From contig QCFX01000001.1 of NCBI GenBank assembly GCA_003280105.1, forward strand, positions 62,001-126,000: a stretch of DNA of 64,000 nucleotides. The letters are read 5' to 3'. A model generated the notes under the pieces. That model did not search any database and had not been told where the DNA came from. It was given only the letters and a program-made list of their open reading frames with translations. Of this stretch, positions 36,663 through 50,227 are shown one piece after another. Source of the stretch: Prochlorococcus sp. AG-363-N20. GTDB taxonomy: Bacteria; Cyanobacteriota; Cyanobacteriia; PCC-6307; Cyanobiaceae. The translations under genes and the position numbers were made by a program. Position 1 is the first letter of the stretch; the number at the start of each line of letters is the position of its first letter.

Positions 36663-38276
36663 ATGGTACTTTCCTCAATTAATAAAGAAAACGACGTTCT
36701 CCAAGAAATTGGGACCTTGGCAATAGACCTAGGGAATAACACTACTGTAGTGGCATTTCAAGGGGAGTTCGCAGATGAACCTAGGCTCTTACATTTGCCT
36801 CCTATAAGTAGAGACAAAGGAGAAGTGCCTAGCCTTGTTTATTACGATGAGCAAACAAACCACCCACTCTTTTTAATAGGGCAGCAGGTTCTAGATCGTG
36901 ACCTGAAAGAACTAAAAAACAACCAGATTTGTAGTGACTTCAAGAGATGGATAGGAAGTAAAGACAACTATGGTTTCCCTTCAAATTATCCATCACCGGA
37001 GGAGGCTGGGGAAAAGCTTTTAGAAGAAATATGGAAGAGAATTCCTCCAGATTTGAAAGTTAAAAGGCTTGTTTTAACTGCTCCTGTTGAAACTTATAGA
37101 GCTTATAGGTCTTGGTTAAATAAAGTCTGCAGTTCTTTCTCAGTAGATGAAATAGCGCTTATAGATGAGCCTACAGCTGCAGCAATGGGTGCAGGTTTAC
37201 CAGCAGGATCAAAGCTTTTAGTAGTCGATATAGGAGGAAGCACAATTGACATGTCTCTAGTTGCGCTTGAAGGAGGGGAAGGCAAAGCTGAACCAGTTGC
37301 ACAGTTACTGCGATTTGACGGCATAGATCTTGAAGGGAAAAGCAAACAAGTTTTACGTTGTGCAAAAGTTCTTGGGAAATCAGGGCAAAGATTGGGCGGC
37401 AGAGACTTTGACCGATGGATAGTTAGCAAACTCCATCCCAATCTTTCAATAACAGAATCTCTTTTAAATTCTGCAGAGAAATTAAAATGCCGTCTAAGTG
37501 ATGAAAATATAAGTGAAGGTGAATTGCTTGTTGAAAGTTACACAGAGGTTTCTCAAAACAAAACTTTTAATCTTTCATTAACCAGAAAACAACTTGAAGA
37601 ATTGCTAGTTGAAAGAGGGTTGATAAAAACTCTCAAAAGTTTGTTTACTCAAACTTTTAAAATAGGTTTATTAAATAATTGCAAGCTGGAAGATCTAAAT
37701 GGGGTTGTAATTGTAGGTGGAGGAGCAAGGATTCCATTAGTTCGTAGATGGTTAGAGAAAGAAATAGAGCCAGCGCAATTAATAACACCACCTCCAATAG
37801 AGGCTGTGGCTAAAGGAGCCTTAAAGCTTACCCCTGGAGTTAAAATTCGTGACCTGCTTCACAGAGGTGTATCGATTCGCTGCTGGGACAAGAAAAGTAA
37901 TCGACATACTTGGTACCCATTATTTGTTGCCGGACAGCCTTGGCCTACAGAAAAAAATCTTGAATTAATCTTGTCCTCAAGTAAAGATAATCAACAAGAA
38001 ATTGAATTAGTACTAGGTGAACCAGAAATCAAAGGAATGCAAGAAGTTGTTTATATCAATGGAATACCTAAGGTGACCGATCAAAAAGAAGGCTCTGAAG
38101 TTATCCCATGGGATGGTTCAAATCATTGTGTTTTTCTAGATCCTCCAGGTCAACCAGGACAAGATTGTTTAAAGCTTAATTTTTCGCTGGATCAAGAATG
38201 TCTCTTAATTGTTGAATTGCAAGATATACGTTCAGGCCAAGAACTTGGAAGATTAATACTTGGATCTGTAAGGTAG
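36663..38276 (+). CDS. Hsp70-family (DnaK-like) protein
   Basis: IDLGNNTTVVAF, DEPTAAAMGAG, LVVDIGGSTIDMSL, VVIVGGGARIPLVRRWL. Confidence 0.88.
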   Translation: MVLSSINKENDVLQEIGTLAIDLGNNTTVVAFQGEFADEPRLLHLPPISRDKGEVPSLVYYDEQTNHPLFLIGQQVLDRDLKELKNNQICSDFKRWIGSKDNYGFPSNYPSPEEAGEKLLEEIWKRIPPDLKVKRLVLTAPVETYRAYRSWLNKVCSSFSVDEIALIDEPTAAAMGAGLPAGSKLLVVDIGGSTIDMSLVALEGGEGKAEPVAQLLRFDGIDLEGKSKQVLRCAKVLGKSGQRLGGRDFDRWIVSKLHPNLSITESLLNSAEKLKCRLSDENISEGELLVESYTEVSQNKTFNLSLTRKQLEELLVERGLIKTLKSLFTQTFKIGLLNNCKLEDLNGVVIVGGGARIPLVRRWLEKEIEPAQLITPPPIEAVAKGALKLTPGVKIRDLLHRGVSIRCWDKKSNRHTWYPLFVAGQPWPTEKNLELILSSSKDNQQEIELVLGEPEIKGMQEVVYINGIPKVTDQKEGSEVIPWDGSNHCVFLDPPGQPGQDCLKLNFSLDQECLLIVELQDIRSGQELGRLILGSVR

Positions 38277-38303
38277 CTTGATTAAGGGAAAAGAAGCGAA
38301 GAC

Positions 38304-38858
38304 TTATTCTTCACACGTACGGAGGAATACACCTTCTTCATTATCAATGTCCTTAAGACGCAATTCTATTGATTCTGTTCTTCGAGTTGGGACTTGCCTC
38401 CCACAAAAATCAGGCTGAATAGGGAGCTCTCTATGACCACGATCAACCATTGCTAAAAGCATTACTCGTTCTGCTCTACCCCAGGACTGGAGAGCTTCAA
38501 GTGCTGCACGAACAGTTCTACCCGTAAAAATCACATCATCCACCAAAACTACTTGGCGACCCTCAACATTTGCTGGCAAATCTGTAGGTTGAACCATTCT
38601 TGTTCCAACCCTTTTCAAATCGTCTCTATGAAAAGTTGGGTCAAGACTTCCATGAGCTATTGGATGGCCAGCAATCACCTCAAGTTCTTTTGCCAATACT
38701 CGAGAAAGATGGACCCCACGAGTAGGGATACCCAACAAGAGAAGCGTTTGACTATCCTGGATACTCTCTAAGACCTGAGATGCAAGGCGAGTAATAGTTC
38801 TCCCAAGCTCGATGCCGGAAAGTATTTCAACTCGCTCATTTTTGGGAGACTTTGTCAT
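38304..38858 (-). CDS. pyrR: bifunctional pyr operon regulator / uracil phosphoribosyltransferase
   Basis: GIPTRGVHLSRVL, VVLVDDVIFTGRTVRAAL. Confidence 0.92.
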   Translation of the reverse strand: MTKSPKNERVEILSGIELGRTITRLASQVLESIQDSQTLLLLGIPTRGVHLSRVLAKELEVIAGHPIAHGSLDPTFHRDDLKRVGTRMVQPTDLPANVEGRQVVLVDDVIFTGRTVRAALEALQSWGRAERVMLLAMVDRGHRELPIQPDFCGRQVPTRRTESIELRLKDIDNEEGVFLRTCEE

Positions 38859-39044
38859 GAGGGTTGCAATTGAAAATGAATCTTATGACGATTAAAAAGT
38901 ACATACTTAAATTGAATGTACAAAAGCTGACTTAAAAACTCAAAACTGAAAGAAAGCCCTTTGAGGAAGTAATTTGTTATTTAGGCCTCTATTCAGGCAG
39001 AACCCATTCCGGTCACAAAGCCGAACCCTAGATCCGGTGCAAGC

Positions 39045-40640
39045 ATGCAATCCGGCCCTGTAGCGCCTGTAGTGCTGGCGATACTAGATGGCTGGGGCCA
39101 TCGCCTGGAAGAGCAGCACAATGCTGTGAGGGGCGCAAAGACTCCAATAATGGACGCCTTGTTCAAGGCTTACCCAAACACATTGATTGAGGCGAGTGGA
39201 GCATATGTGGGTCTTCCAGATACACAAATGGGAAATTCCGAAGTAGGTCATCTCACAATTGGTTCAGGGAGAATCATCCAACAAGAGTTAGTGCGAATAG
39301 GGAACACCGTCAAAGAAAATAAGCTTGGAGAAAAGCTGGCTCTAATTGAATTAGCTCAAAGCATTAAAGAGACCGGAGGAACGCTCCATCTCATGGGCCT
39401 TTGCTCTAATGGAGGTGTTCACAGCCATGTTGATCATCTATGCGGACTTATTGAATGGGCTGAGTCTGTCCAAATAAACAAGGTCGCAATTCATATTTTT
39501 ACTGATGGCAGAGATACTCCTACAAAAAGCGCTGCCAATTTTGTCAACGCCATAGAAAAAGTCATCAAAACAAAAGGAGTAGGCGAGCTCTCTAGCCTCT
39601 GCGGCAGATATTGGGCAATGGATCGTGATAATCGCTGGGAACGAACTGCAAAGGCATATGACCTACTAACCAATCCATCCATTGCATTAAGCAAGGCCTC
39701 CCCGCAACAAATACTTGAAAAAAGCTACGAGTCAGGAATTACAGATGAGTTTCTTGAACCAACAAAACTGCAAAATTCTTATTTAAAAGATGGCGATGGA
39801 TTAATAATGTTCAACTTTCGGCCAGACCGAGCTCGCCAGTTAATTAGATCTTTAACACTTGAAAATTTTGATAGCTTCAAACGAACTCACTTCCCAAGCT
39901 TAAATGTGGTTACTTTTACCCAATATGAAGCTGACTTACCAGTTTCTGTTGCATTCCCTCCCGAGCCACTGGATCATCTTCTAGGGCAAGTAGTTTCCGA
40001 GCATGGACTTCTCCAATATCGAACAGCCGAAACCGAAAAATATCCACATGTAACTTATTTTCTCAACGGAGGTATAGAAAAACCTCTTCCCGGAGAAGAC
40101 CGCCACCTTGTAGCTTCGCCAAGAGTGGCTACTTACGATCTTGCTCCAGCAATGTCCGCCGATGAGCTAACTAGAAGTTGTAAAAGAGCAATTGAAAGTG
40201 GGAAATATTCTCTAGTGGTTATCAACTATGCAAACCCTGACATGGTTGGTCACACAGGTGTCTTAGAGGCTGCAAAAGAAGCAATAGAGAAGGTTGATTA
40301 CTGCATTGGACAGCTTCTGGAGTCCACGGGAAAAATGAGCGGAACACTTCTGATTACAGCTGATCATGGTAATGCGGAATTAATGCAAGGCGAGGACGGT
40401 CAGCCATGGACAGCTCACACAACCAATCCTGTTCCAGTCATACTTATTGAAGGTGAAAAAAGAAAGCTGACTGGTCTTGGAAATGCAATAAGGCTGAGAA
40501 ACGGAGGAGGCCTTTCAGACATCGCTCCCACTATTCTTCATTTAATGGAATTACCAAAACCAGACGCGATGTCTGGATCATCACTAATCGAAAAAATCGA
40601 AATACCTTCGGTTTCTTCATTAACTGCACAACCCGTTTAA
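39045..40640 (+). CDS. gpmI: 2,3-bisphosphoglycerate-independent phosphoglycerate mutase
   Basis: [38 protein letters not shown]. Confidence 0.95.
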   Translation: MQSGPVAPVVLAILDGWGHRLEEQHNAVRGAKTPIMDALFKAYPNTLIEASGAYVGLPDTQMGNSEVGHLTIGSGRIIQQELVRIGNTVKENKLGEKLALIELAQSIKETGGTLHLMGLCSNGGVHSHVDHLCGLIEWAESVQINKVAIHIFTDGRDTPTKSAANFVNAIEKVIKTKGVGELSSLCGRYWAMDRDNRWERTAKAYDLLTNPSIALSKASPQQILEKSYESGITDEFLEPTKLQNSYLKDGDGLIMFNFRPDRARQLIRSLTLENFDSFKRTHFPSLNVVTFTQYEADLPVSVAFPPEPLDHLLGQVVSEHGLLQYRTAETEKYPHVTYFLNGGIEKPLPGEDRHLVASPRVATYDLAPAMSADELTRSCKRAIESGKYSLVVINYANPDMVGHTGVLEAAKEAIEKVDYCIGQLLESTGKMSGTLLITADHGNAELMQGEDGQPWTAHTTNPVPVILIEGEKRKLTGLGNAIRLRNGGGLSDIAPTILHLMELPKPDAMSGSSLIEKIEIPSVSSLTAQPV

Positions 40641-40694
40641 TGGATCTATTTCCAAATCTTTTCTCTAGCTCTTCTTCCAATTTAGAATAAATAT

Positions 40695-40925
40695 ATGATT
40701 ACTTTTTATCTTTCCTGGGTCTGGGCTGCATCTGGTCTAGTGCTAATCCTGTTGGTTCTTCTTCATAGCCCAAAAGGTGATGGAATGGGAGGTCTTGCAG
40801 CATCTGGAAGTTCAATGTTCACAAGCGCAAGTAGTGCAGAAGCAACTTTAAAAAAAACTACCTGGACATGTCTTGCAATTTTTTTGACTTTAGCTGTGGT
40901 TTTAAGCGCCGGCTGGCTTGAATAA
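40695..40925 (+). CDS. secG: preprotein translocase subunit SecG
   Basis: LVLLHSPKGDGMGGLAASGSSMFTSASSAEATLKKTT. Confidence 0.92.
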   Translation: MITFYLSWVWAASGLVLILLVLLHSPKGDGMGGLAASGSSMFTSASSAEATLKKTTWTCLAIFLTLAVVLSAGWLE

Positions 40926-41119
40926 AGTCTTTCTGGAAGTCTCCTCTTAGATAATTTTAATGGGAGGTGAGAAATCAATTCTTCAAAATCATATTGCAGT
41001 CTTTATTGCTTTAAAAATTTTTCAATGGTAAATGAGAATCCTGAAGATTATGTAATGCACCCGTTTTCTTGTTTAGTGAATCAGGTCAATCCATTTAAAA
41101 CCATTTAAAGATTAACAAC

Positions 41120-41165
41120 TAGCCATAAAAAAAGCGAGGATCACCTCGCTTTTTTTATGGCTAGT
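41120..41165. terminator. perfect 21-bp-stem bidirectional terminator
   Basis: CTAGCCATAAAAAAAGCGAGG-ATCA-CCTCGCTTTTTTTATGGCTAG. Confidence 0.85.
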
Positions 41166-41199
41166 CTTCAAAGGTTAAGTCTAAAAATTCCTTCAAACA

Positions 41200-42901
<1,702 letters not shown>

Positions 42902-42918
42902 TCAGAAACTGAAAGAAA

Positions 42919-43230
42919 TCAGTTAACGACTGCAAGTATGTCCTTTTCAGACAAAAGAACATATTCATCGCCGCCAAGTTTTATGTCAGTGCCGGCGTAC
43001 TTGCTGTAAAGAACTTTGTCGCCAACTCCTACCTCAGGAGCTTGACGAGAGCCATCATCATTGCGCTTACCAGGACCTACCTGAGCAACTTCGCCGACTT
43101 GAGGCTTTTCTTTAGCGGTATCTGGGAGAAGAATCCCACCCGCAGTTTTTTCTTCTGACTCAGAGACTTTGACGAAAACACGGTCTCCGAGAGGCTTTAC
43201 GGTGGAGACGCTGAGAGAAACAGCTGCCAT
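42919..43230 (-). CDS. groES: co-chaperonin GroES
   Basis: [38 protein letters not shown]. Confidence 0.95.
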   Translation of the reverse strand: MAAVSLSVSTVKPLGDRVFVKVSESEEKTAGGILLPDTAKEKPQVGEVAQVGPGKRNDDGSRQAPEVGVGDKVLYSKYAGTDIKLGGDEYVLLSEKDILAVVN

Positions 43231-43283
43231 GGATGAATGCAAGAGCAAGAACAGGGTGCAAAGCACCTCAAAAAACGACTGAG

Positions 43284-43310
43284 CTAGCACTCAAAGCCGA
43301 TGACTGCCAA
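43284..43310 (-). promoter_or_regulatory. degenerate CIRCE element upstream of groES
   Basis: CTAGCACTC-N9-GACTGCCAA (consensus TTAGCACTC-N9-GAGTGCTAA). Confidence 0.65.
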
Positions 43311-43348
43311 CCTATTCGTTTAAGCAGTTAATCGACCATAGGGGTTCT

Positions 43349-43364
43349 GTGCGGTTGACCGAAC
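43349..43364 (-). promoter_or_regulatory. cyanobacterial groE K-box
   Basis: minus strand GTTCGGTCAACCGCAC matches GTTCGG-NNAN-CCNNAC. Confidence 0.65.
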
Positions 43365-43450
43365 CGAATGCATCATCAGCATGCAGAGTGGTAATGTTGC
43401 GCCGCTCTGCGAAGTGCAGCGCATTTTTAGCGCTCCCTATTAATTCTTAG

Positions 43451-44923
<1,473 letters not shown>

Positions 44924-44925
44924 AT

Positions 44926-44970
44926 AATTAATCAAAAAGAGGGTTTATGAAACCCTCTTTTTGATTAATT
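44926..44970. terminator. perfect 21-bp-stem inverted repeat between atpD and atpC
   Basis: AATTAATCAAAAAGAGGGTTT-ATG-AAACCCTCTTTTTGATTAATT. Confidence 0.8.
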
Positions 44971-45015
44971 ACTGTCAATTTCAAACCCTTTTTCATCCCT
45001 CCATTCCTGCACCAA

Positions 45016-45423
45016 ATGTCTCTCACCCTTCGAGTGCTGGCTCCTGACCAAAGTGTTTTTGATGGCACTGCTGAAGAAGTAATTCTTCCAAGCACCACAG
45101 GTCTTGTAGGCATACTTCCTGGACACATATCCATGGTGACCGCAATAGACACAGGAGTTCTAAGGGTTTTAAACAATGGCAACTGGGATTCAATTGCCTT
45201 GATGGGAGGGTTTGCTGAAGTAGAAGCTGACGACGTAACCGTCTTAGTTAATGGAGCAGAACTAGGAAGCAATATCGATGCTTCCAAGGCCGAAGCAGAG
45301 CTGGAAAAAGCTAAAACTGATTTCACTCAGCTAGAGGGACAACCGAACTCACCAGAAAAGGTCAAAGTTCAACAACAGCTCAATCGAGCCAGAGCAAGAT
45401 TCCAAGCAACAAAATCTGAATAA
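45016..45423 (+). CDS. atpC: ATP synthase F1 epsilon subunit
   Basis: LTLRVLAPDQSVFDGTAEEVILPSTTGLVGILPGHISMVTAI. Confidence 0.95.
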   Translation: MSLTLRVLAPDQSVFDGTAEEVILPSTTGLVGILPGHISMVTAIDTGVLRVLNNGNWDSIALMGGFAEVEADDVTVLVNGAELGSNIDASKAEAELEKAKTDFTQLEGQPNSPEKVKVQQQLNRARARFQATKSE

Positions 45424-45438
45424 ACAATTTGCAACTAG

Positions 45439-46113
45439 GTGAGCCTTAATCTTCTTCTAGACAATGCAGATCCTAGTGAATGGGGAAAGTGGCTAAAAAG
45501 TGGGATCTTTAATGGCGTAACAACTAATCCAACCTTGTTAAAGAAAGCAGGCCAAAAATGCTCGCTGACGAATCTAAAAGGTCTGTGCAAAAAAGCACAA
45601 GACCTTGGCTGCAAAGAAATCCATATTCAGGCCTGGGGGCAGAATTCCGACGAGCTTGCCAACTGTGGACTAAGTCTTGCAGAACTTTCAAATAAAGAGA
45701 TAGATGTCTATGTAAAAATACCAATAACAATTGAAGGAATAAAAGCAGCCAGAAGACTTTTAGAGCATGAGGTTAATATTACTTTTACAGCTTGTTATGA
45801 AGCAAAGCAAGTCCTTATTGCAACTGCCATTGGAGCTAAATATATCGCGCCTTACATGGGAAGAATAAATGACTTAGGTAAAGATGGAAGGCAAGAAATA
45901 ACTTCAATGCAAAGAATATTGGAAGGCCTGGAAAGTCATTGCAAAATACTTGTTGCAAGCATAAGAAGCTGCGAAGATATCAATCATCTTGCTGCCAATG
46001 GCGTTTGCACCTTTACACTTAGTACTGATATTGCTTACAAGCTTTTACATTCAAAAGAGACTGCTAAAGCAGCAAAAATCTTCGAGAAAGATTCAATTTC
46101 TAATTGTAATTAG
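45439..46113 (+). CDS. transaldolase / fructose-6-phosphate aldolase-like protein
   Basis: LLLDNADPSEWGKWLKSGIFNGVTTNPTLLKKAG; VKIPIT; ASIRS. Confidence 0.85.
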   Translation: MSLNLLLDNADPSEWGKWLKSGIFNGVTTNPTLLKKAGQKCSLTNLKGLCKKAQDLGCKEIHIQAWGQNSDELANCGLSLAELSNKEIDVYVKIPITIEGIKAARRLLEHEVNITFTACYEAKQVLIATAIGAKYIAPYMGRINDLGKDGRQEITSMQRILEGLESHCKILVASIRSCEDINHLAANGVCTFTLSTDIAYKLLHSKETAKAAKIFEKDSISNCN

Positions 46114-46131
46114 AAGAGAAATATTTATCTC

Positions 46132-46686
<555 letters not shown>

Positions 46687-46706
46687 TCAAATTCTCTTCT
46701 TTTAGC

Positions 46707-47486
46707 TTGAAAGGATTCCTTCTCTTTGACATCGACGGAGTTATTCGTGATGTAACTAACAGCTATCGGCTGGCAATTCAAGAAACCGTAAATCACTTCG
46801 TTGAATGGCGGCCAAACATGGAGGTAATAGACACGCTCAAAGCAGAAGGATGCTGGAATAACGATTGGGAAGCCAGTCAAGAGATCATAAAAAGAAGGTA
46901 CAAAGCATTGAAAGCATCTAAAAAAGAACCAAGCTTTGAAGAGATTGTAAAAATATTCAATGGTTTCTATTTTGGCGGTGAAGAAAATGGCGACAGCAGG
47001 AATTGGACAGGATTTATAAAAAACGAAGTCCTATTAGTCAAAAAAGACTTTTTTGAAGAATTAACCACCAAAGATTTTGCATGGGGATTTGTAAGTGGTG
47101 CTGAAGTGGCCTCCGTAAAGTTTGTCCTGGAAAATCGTTTAGGTCTAAAAGCACCAAATGCACTGGCAATGGGGCAGTCTCCAGAGAAGCCAGACCCAAC
47201 TGGTCTTTTAGAAATATCAGCCAAACTTGCAGGAACAAATTTAGGTAATGGCGTGGCACCTATTGGCTACTTGGGGGATACAGTTGCAGATGTGATCACA
47301 GTTAAAAATGCAGAGAAAGCTATTCCTGAACAAAGGTTTATAAGCTTTGGCATTGCACCACCACACCTTCATAAGAGAGACAAATTAATAGCAAGAATGG
47401 AATACGAGAAAGAATTAATAGCAGCAGGAGCTGATCATATCTTAGAGTCAATAGATGAAGTAATTAGATATGCAATAAAATGGTAA
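46707..47486 (+). CDS. HAD-superfamily hydrolase (TIGR01548-like), TTG start
   Basis: FLLFDIDGVIRDVTNSYR; GYLGDTVADV. Confidence 0.85.
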   Translation: MKGFLLFDIDGVIRDVTNSYRLAIQETVNHFVEWRPNMEVIDTLKAEGCWNNDWEASQEIIKRRYKALKASKKEPSFEEIVKIFNGFYFGGEENGDSRNWTGFIKNEVLLVKKDFFEELTTKDFAWGFVSGAEVASVKFVLENRLGLKAPNALAMGQSPEKPDPTGLLEISAKLAGTNLGNGVAPIGYLGDTVADVITVKNAEKAIPEQRFISFGIAPPHLHKRDKLIARMEYEKELIAAGADHILESIDEVIRYAIKW

Positions 47487-47649
47487 GACACAAAAAGAAA
47501 GCATTGTTCAAGTTTAATTAAAGGGGTCAAAGCATTTTCTTAAGCACCGCACTTACAAGAGAAGGTTTTAGAGTAATTAACTATAGATATATTTTTGATG
47601 GCAACAAAAGGGGCTAACACCGATGAATTTTATTTTTAGAGGAAAAGGG

Positions 47650-48975
47650 TTAATGCTCGAGACTATCTATATCTTTTTTTGCCGTGGAGCTTAAAACTTC
47701 AGGATCACTTAGTGTCACCAAAACATCATCCTCTATCCGGATACCAATTCCTTTCCAGTGTTCCCCTATCTGCGGCTGTCCTTCTGGAACCGCCAATCGA
47801 TCACTTACATATAGACCTGGCTCTACGGTCAAAACCATGCCCTCTTTAAGCTGCACGGGGTAATCGCCTAAACGGTAAGCGCCTACATCATGTACATCTA
47901 ATCCAAGCCAATGACCTGTGCGATGCATATACAAATGGCGATATGAGCCGTTCTCAATCACACTCTCTACAGAGCCTTTAAGCAATCCAAGATCTATCAA
48001 TCCTTCAACTAAGACCTGCAACGCAATTTGATGAACCGATTCAGCATTTTGGCCAGAAACCACAGAAGCCACAGCCAATTCTTGAGCTTCTAAAACAATT
48101 TCATAAAGAGCTTTCTGCTCCGCATTGAAACGTCCATTAATTGGAAAAGTGCGAGTTATATCTCCGTTGTAATAATCAGGCAAAGCGCAACCCGCATCAA
48201 TAAGCAATAAATCACCATCTATCAGCTGAGCATTGTTAGAGGTGTAATGCAGAACACATGCATTATCTCCACTTGCAACAATCGATCCATAAGCAGGTCC
48301 CCTTGCGCCTTGATCAAGGAAATATTGCTCAATTACAGCCTGGATTTGCCTCTCGTTCATTCCCGGGCGAACAGAAGCACGAGCCAACTCATGAGCTTGA
48401 GCAGATATTCGAGCTGCTTCTCTCATCCGATCTATTTCACATGGATCTTTCAGAAGCCTCAACTGGTGGAGTAATGCATTAGGTGACAAAAGTGCAAGCG
48501 GGGAGGCCCCACTGCGTTGAACTCCATCCAGTTGTCTAGCTAATACTTTGAGTACAACAGGTTCAATCTTTGGATGCTTTCCTATTCGAAAGGCAATTCC
48601 TGAAGAGCCTTCAAGGTAGTGACCTAAAAGTTTTGGAAATTCCTCAATAGGATGCGCAATATCAGCACCAAATAAAGAAACCGCCTTCTCCACACCAGAG
48701 CGCAAACCAGTCCAAACCTCCAAACTCGGATCACTAGGCAACACAAAAAGGATGTATTGCTCACCTAAAGGACGGTTAGGTAAAAACAGTGCGACTGCAT
48801 CTGGCTCATCAAATCCAGTTAAATACCAAAAATCACTGTTTTGTCGAAAAGGGTATTCACAATCAGCATGGTGAGGAACCAAGGAAGCAGCAGGAATGAT
48901 TGCTGCATTGCCTTCTAATTGAGCCAAAAAGCCAGCTCGGCGCTTACAAAAGCTATTTTGATCAATCAAAGGCAT
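47650..48975 (-). CDS. pepP: Xaa-Pro aminopeptidase (aminopeptidase P)
   Basis: LLIDAGCALPDYYNGDITRTFPING, HRTGHWLGLDVHDVG, GMVLTVEPGLY. Confidence 0.92.
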   Translation of the reverse strand: MPLIDQNSFCKRRAGFLAQLEGNAAIIPAASLVPHHADCEYPFRQNSDFWYLTGFDEPDAVALFLPNRPLGEQYILFVLPSDPSLEVWTGLRSGVEKAVSLFGADIAHPIEEFPKLLGHYLEGSSGIAFRIGKHPKIEPVVLKVLARQLDGVQRSGASPLALLSPNALLHQLRLLKDPCEIDRMREAARISAQAHELARASVRPGMNERQIQAVIEQYFLDQGARGPAYGSIVASGDNACVLHYTSNNAQLIDGDLLLIDAGCALPDYYNGDITRTFPINGRFNAEQKALYEIVLEAQELAVASVVSGQNAESVHQIALQVLVEGLIDLGLLKGSVESVIENGSYRHLYMHRTGHWLGLDVHDVGAYRLGDYPVQLKEGMVLTVEPGLYVSDRLAVPEGQPQIGEHWKGIGIRIEDDVLVTLSDPEVLSSTAKKDIDSLEH

Positions 48976-49228
48976 TTATTCTCTTTAGAGTTTCAAGATG
49001 TCAGTTGGCAACCATTTTAAGAAATTTTTTCTGAAGTTTTGCAAGCGAAGTCTCAAGGGAACGTTAATGAACTGCTGGACATCAATGTAATTACTAGTAA
49101 GGATTGGCTAATTCTTTTGTTAATCAACCTACCCTTCATTACCTTCTATGAACTACAAAGAGACTTCTGAAGAAACAAAAAATTCTTGATTTAATGGTCC
49201 TATACAACAACACGACAAGCCTTAAGGC

Positions 49229-50227
49229 ATGAGTCCTGATCTTATTTATCTGGGCCTACTCGTACTAATAGTCTTAGTAGGATCAGCTTTTTGCTCTGGG
49301 ATTGAAGCGGCACTCTTAACTGTCAATCCTTTGCGTGTGCATGAGCTAGCCGCAAGGTCAAAACCCGTTCCAGGAGCTCGAAGGCTTGCAAATTTAAGAA
49401 AGCGCTTAGGAAGAACACTCACTGTTCTTGTAATAGCTAACAATGGTTTCAATATCTTTGGCAGCCTAATGCTGGGCAGCTATGCCACTTATGTCTTTGA
49501 GCAGCGAAATATCCATGGAGTGGCTTTGCCACTGTTTTCAATTGGGCTAACAATTCTGGTGATTTTGTTAGGAGAAATATTGCCAAAATCTCTTGGTAGT
49601 CGCCTGGCAATAGAGGTTTCACTGGCAAGTGCGCCGATACTTCATGCGCTAGGCCTGGTAATGCGTCCATTATTGCTTCTACTAGAGCAATTATTACCAG
49701 TCATTACTGCAGAGAACGAATTAAGTACGGATGAAGAAGAAATACGTCAGATGGCCAGACTGGGATCCCAAAAAGGCCAAATCGAAGCCGATGAAGCCGC
49801 AATGATTTCCAAAGTTTTCCAATTAAACGATTTAACAGCTAGAGACCTTATGACTCCAAGAGTTTCTGCTCCCACACTCGATGGATGTACTGACCTCATT
49901 TCACAAAAAACAAATCTATTAAAAAACAATGCGCAATGGTGGGTAGTTCTTGGAGAAGAAGTCGATAAAGTTCTTGGTGTGGCAAATCGTGAGCAATTAC
50001 TAACAGCCCTGCTCGAGGGTAATGGTCAGCTCACTCCTGCCGACTTAAGCCAAGCAGTTGAATTTGTCCCAGAAATGATTCGAGTTGATCGATTATTAAC
50101 AGGTTTTAACGATGACAAGCGTGGAGTAAGAGTAGTTGTAGATGAGTTCGGTGGATTTGTTGGCTTGATTGGCCCAGAAGCAGTGTTGGCAGTTTTAGCA
50201 GGCTGGGGGATGGAATCGAAGTCATGA
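49229..50227 (+). CDS. hemolysin-C-like/CNNM DUF21 membrane protein
   Basis: SAFCSGIEAALLTVN, LGEILPKSLGSRLA. Confidence 0.85.
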   Translation: MSPDLIYLGLLVLIVLVGSAFCSGIEAALLTVNPLRVHELAARSKPVPGARRLANLRKRLGRTLTVLVIANNGFNIFGSLMLGSYATYVFEQRNIHGVALPLFSIGLTILVILLGEILPKSLGSRLAIEVSLASAPILHALGLVMRPLLLLLEQLLPVITAENELSTDEEEIRQMARLGSQKGQIEADEAAMISKVFQLNDLTARDLMTPRVSAPTLDGCTDLISQKTNLLKNNAQWWVVLGEEVDKVLGVANREQLLTALLEGNGQLTPADLSQAVEFVPEMIRVDRLLTGFNDDKRGVRVVVDEFGGFVGLIGPEAVLAVLAGWGMESKS

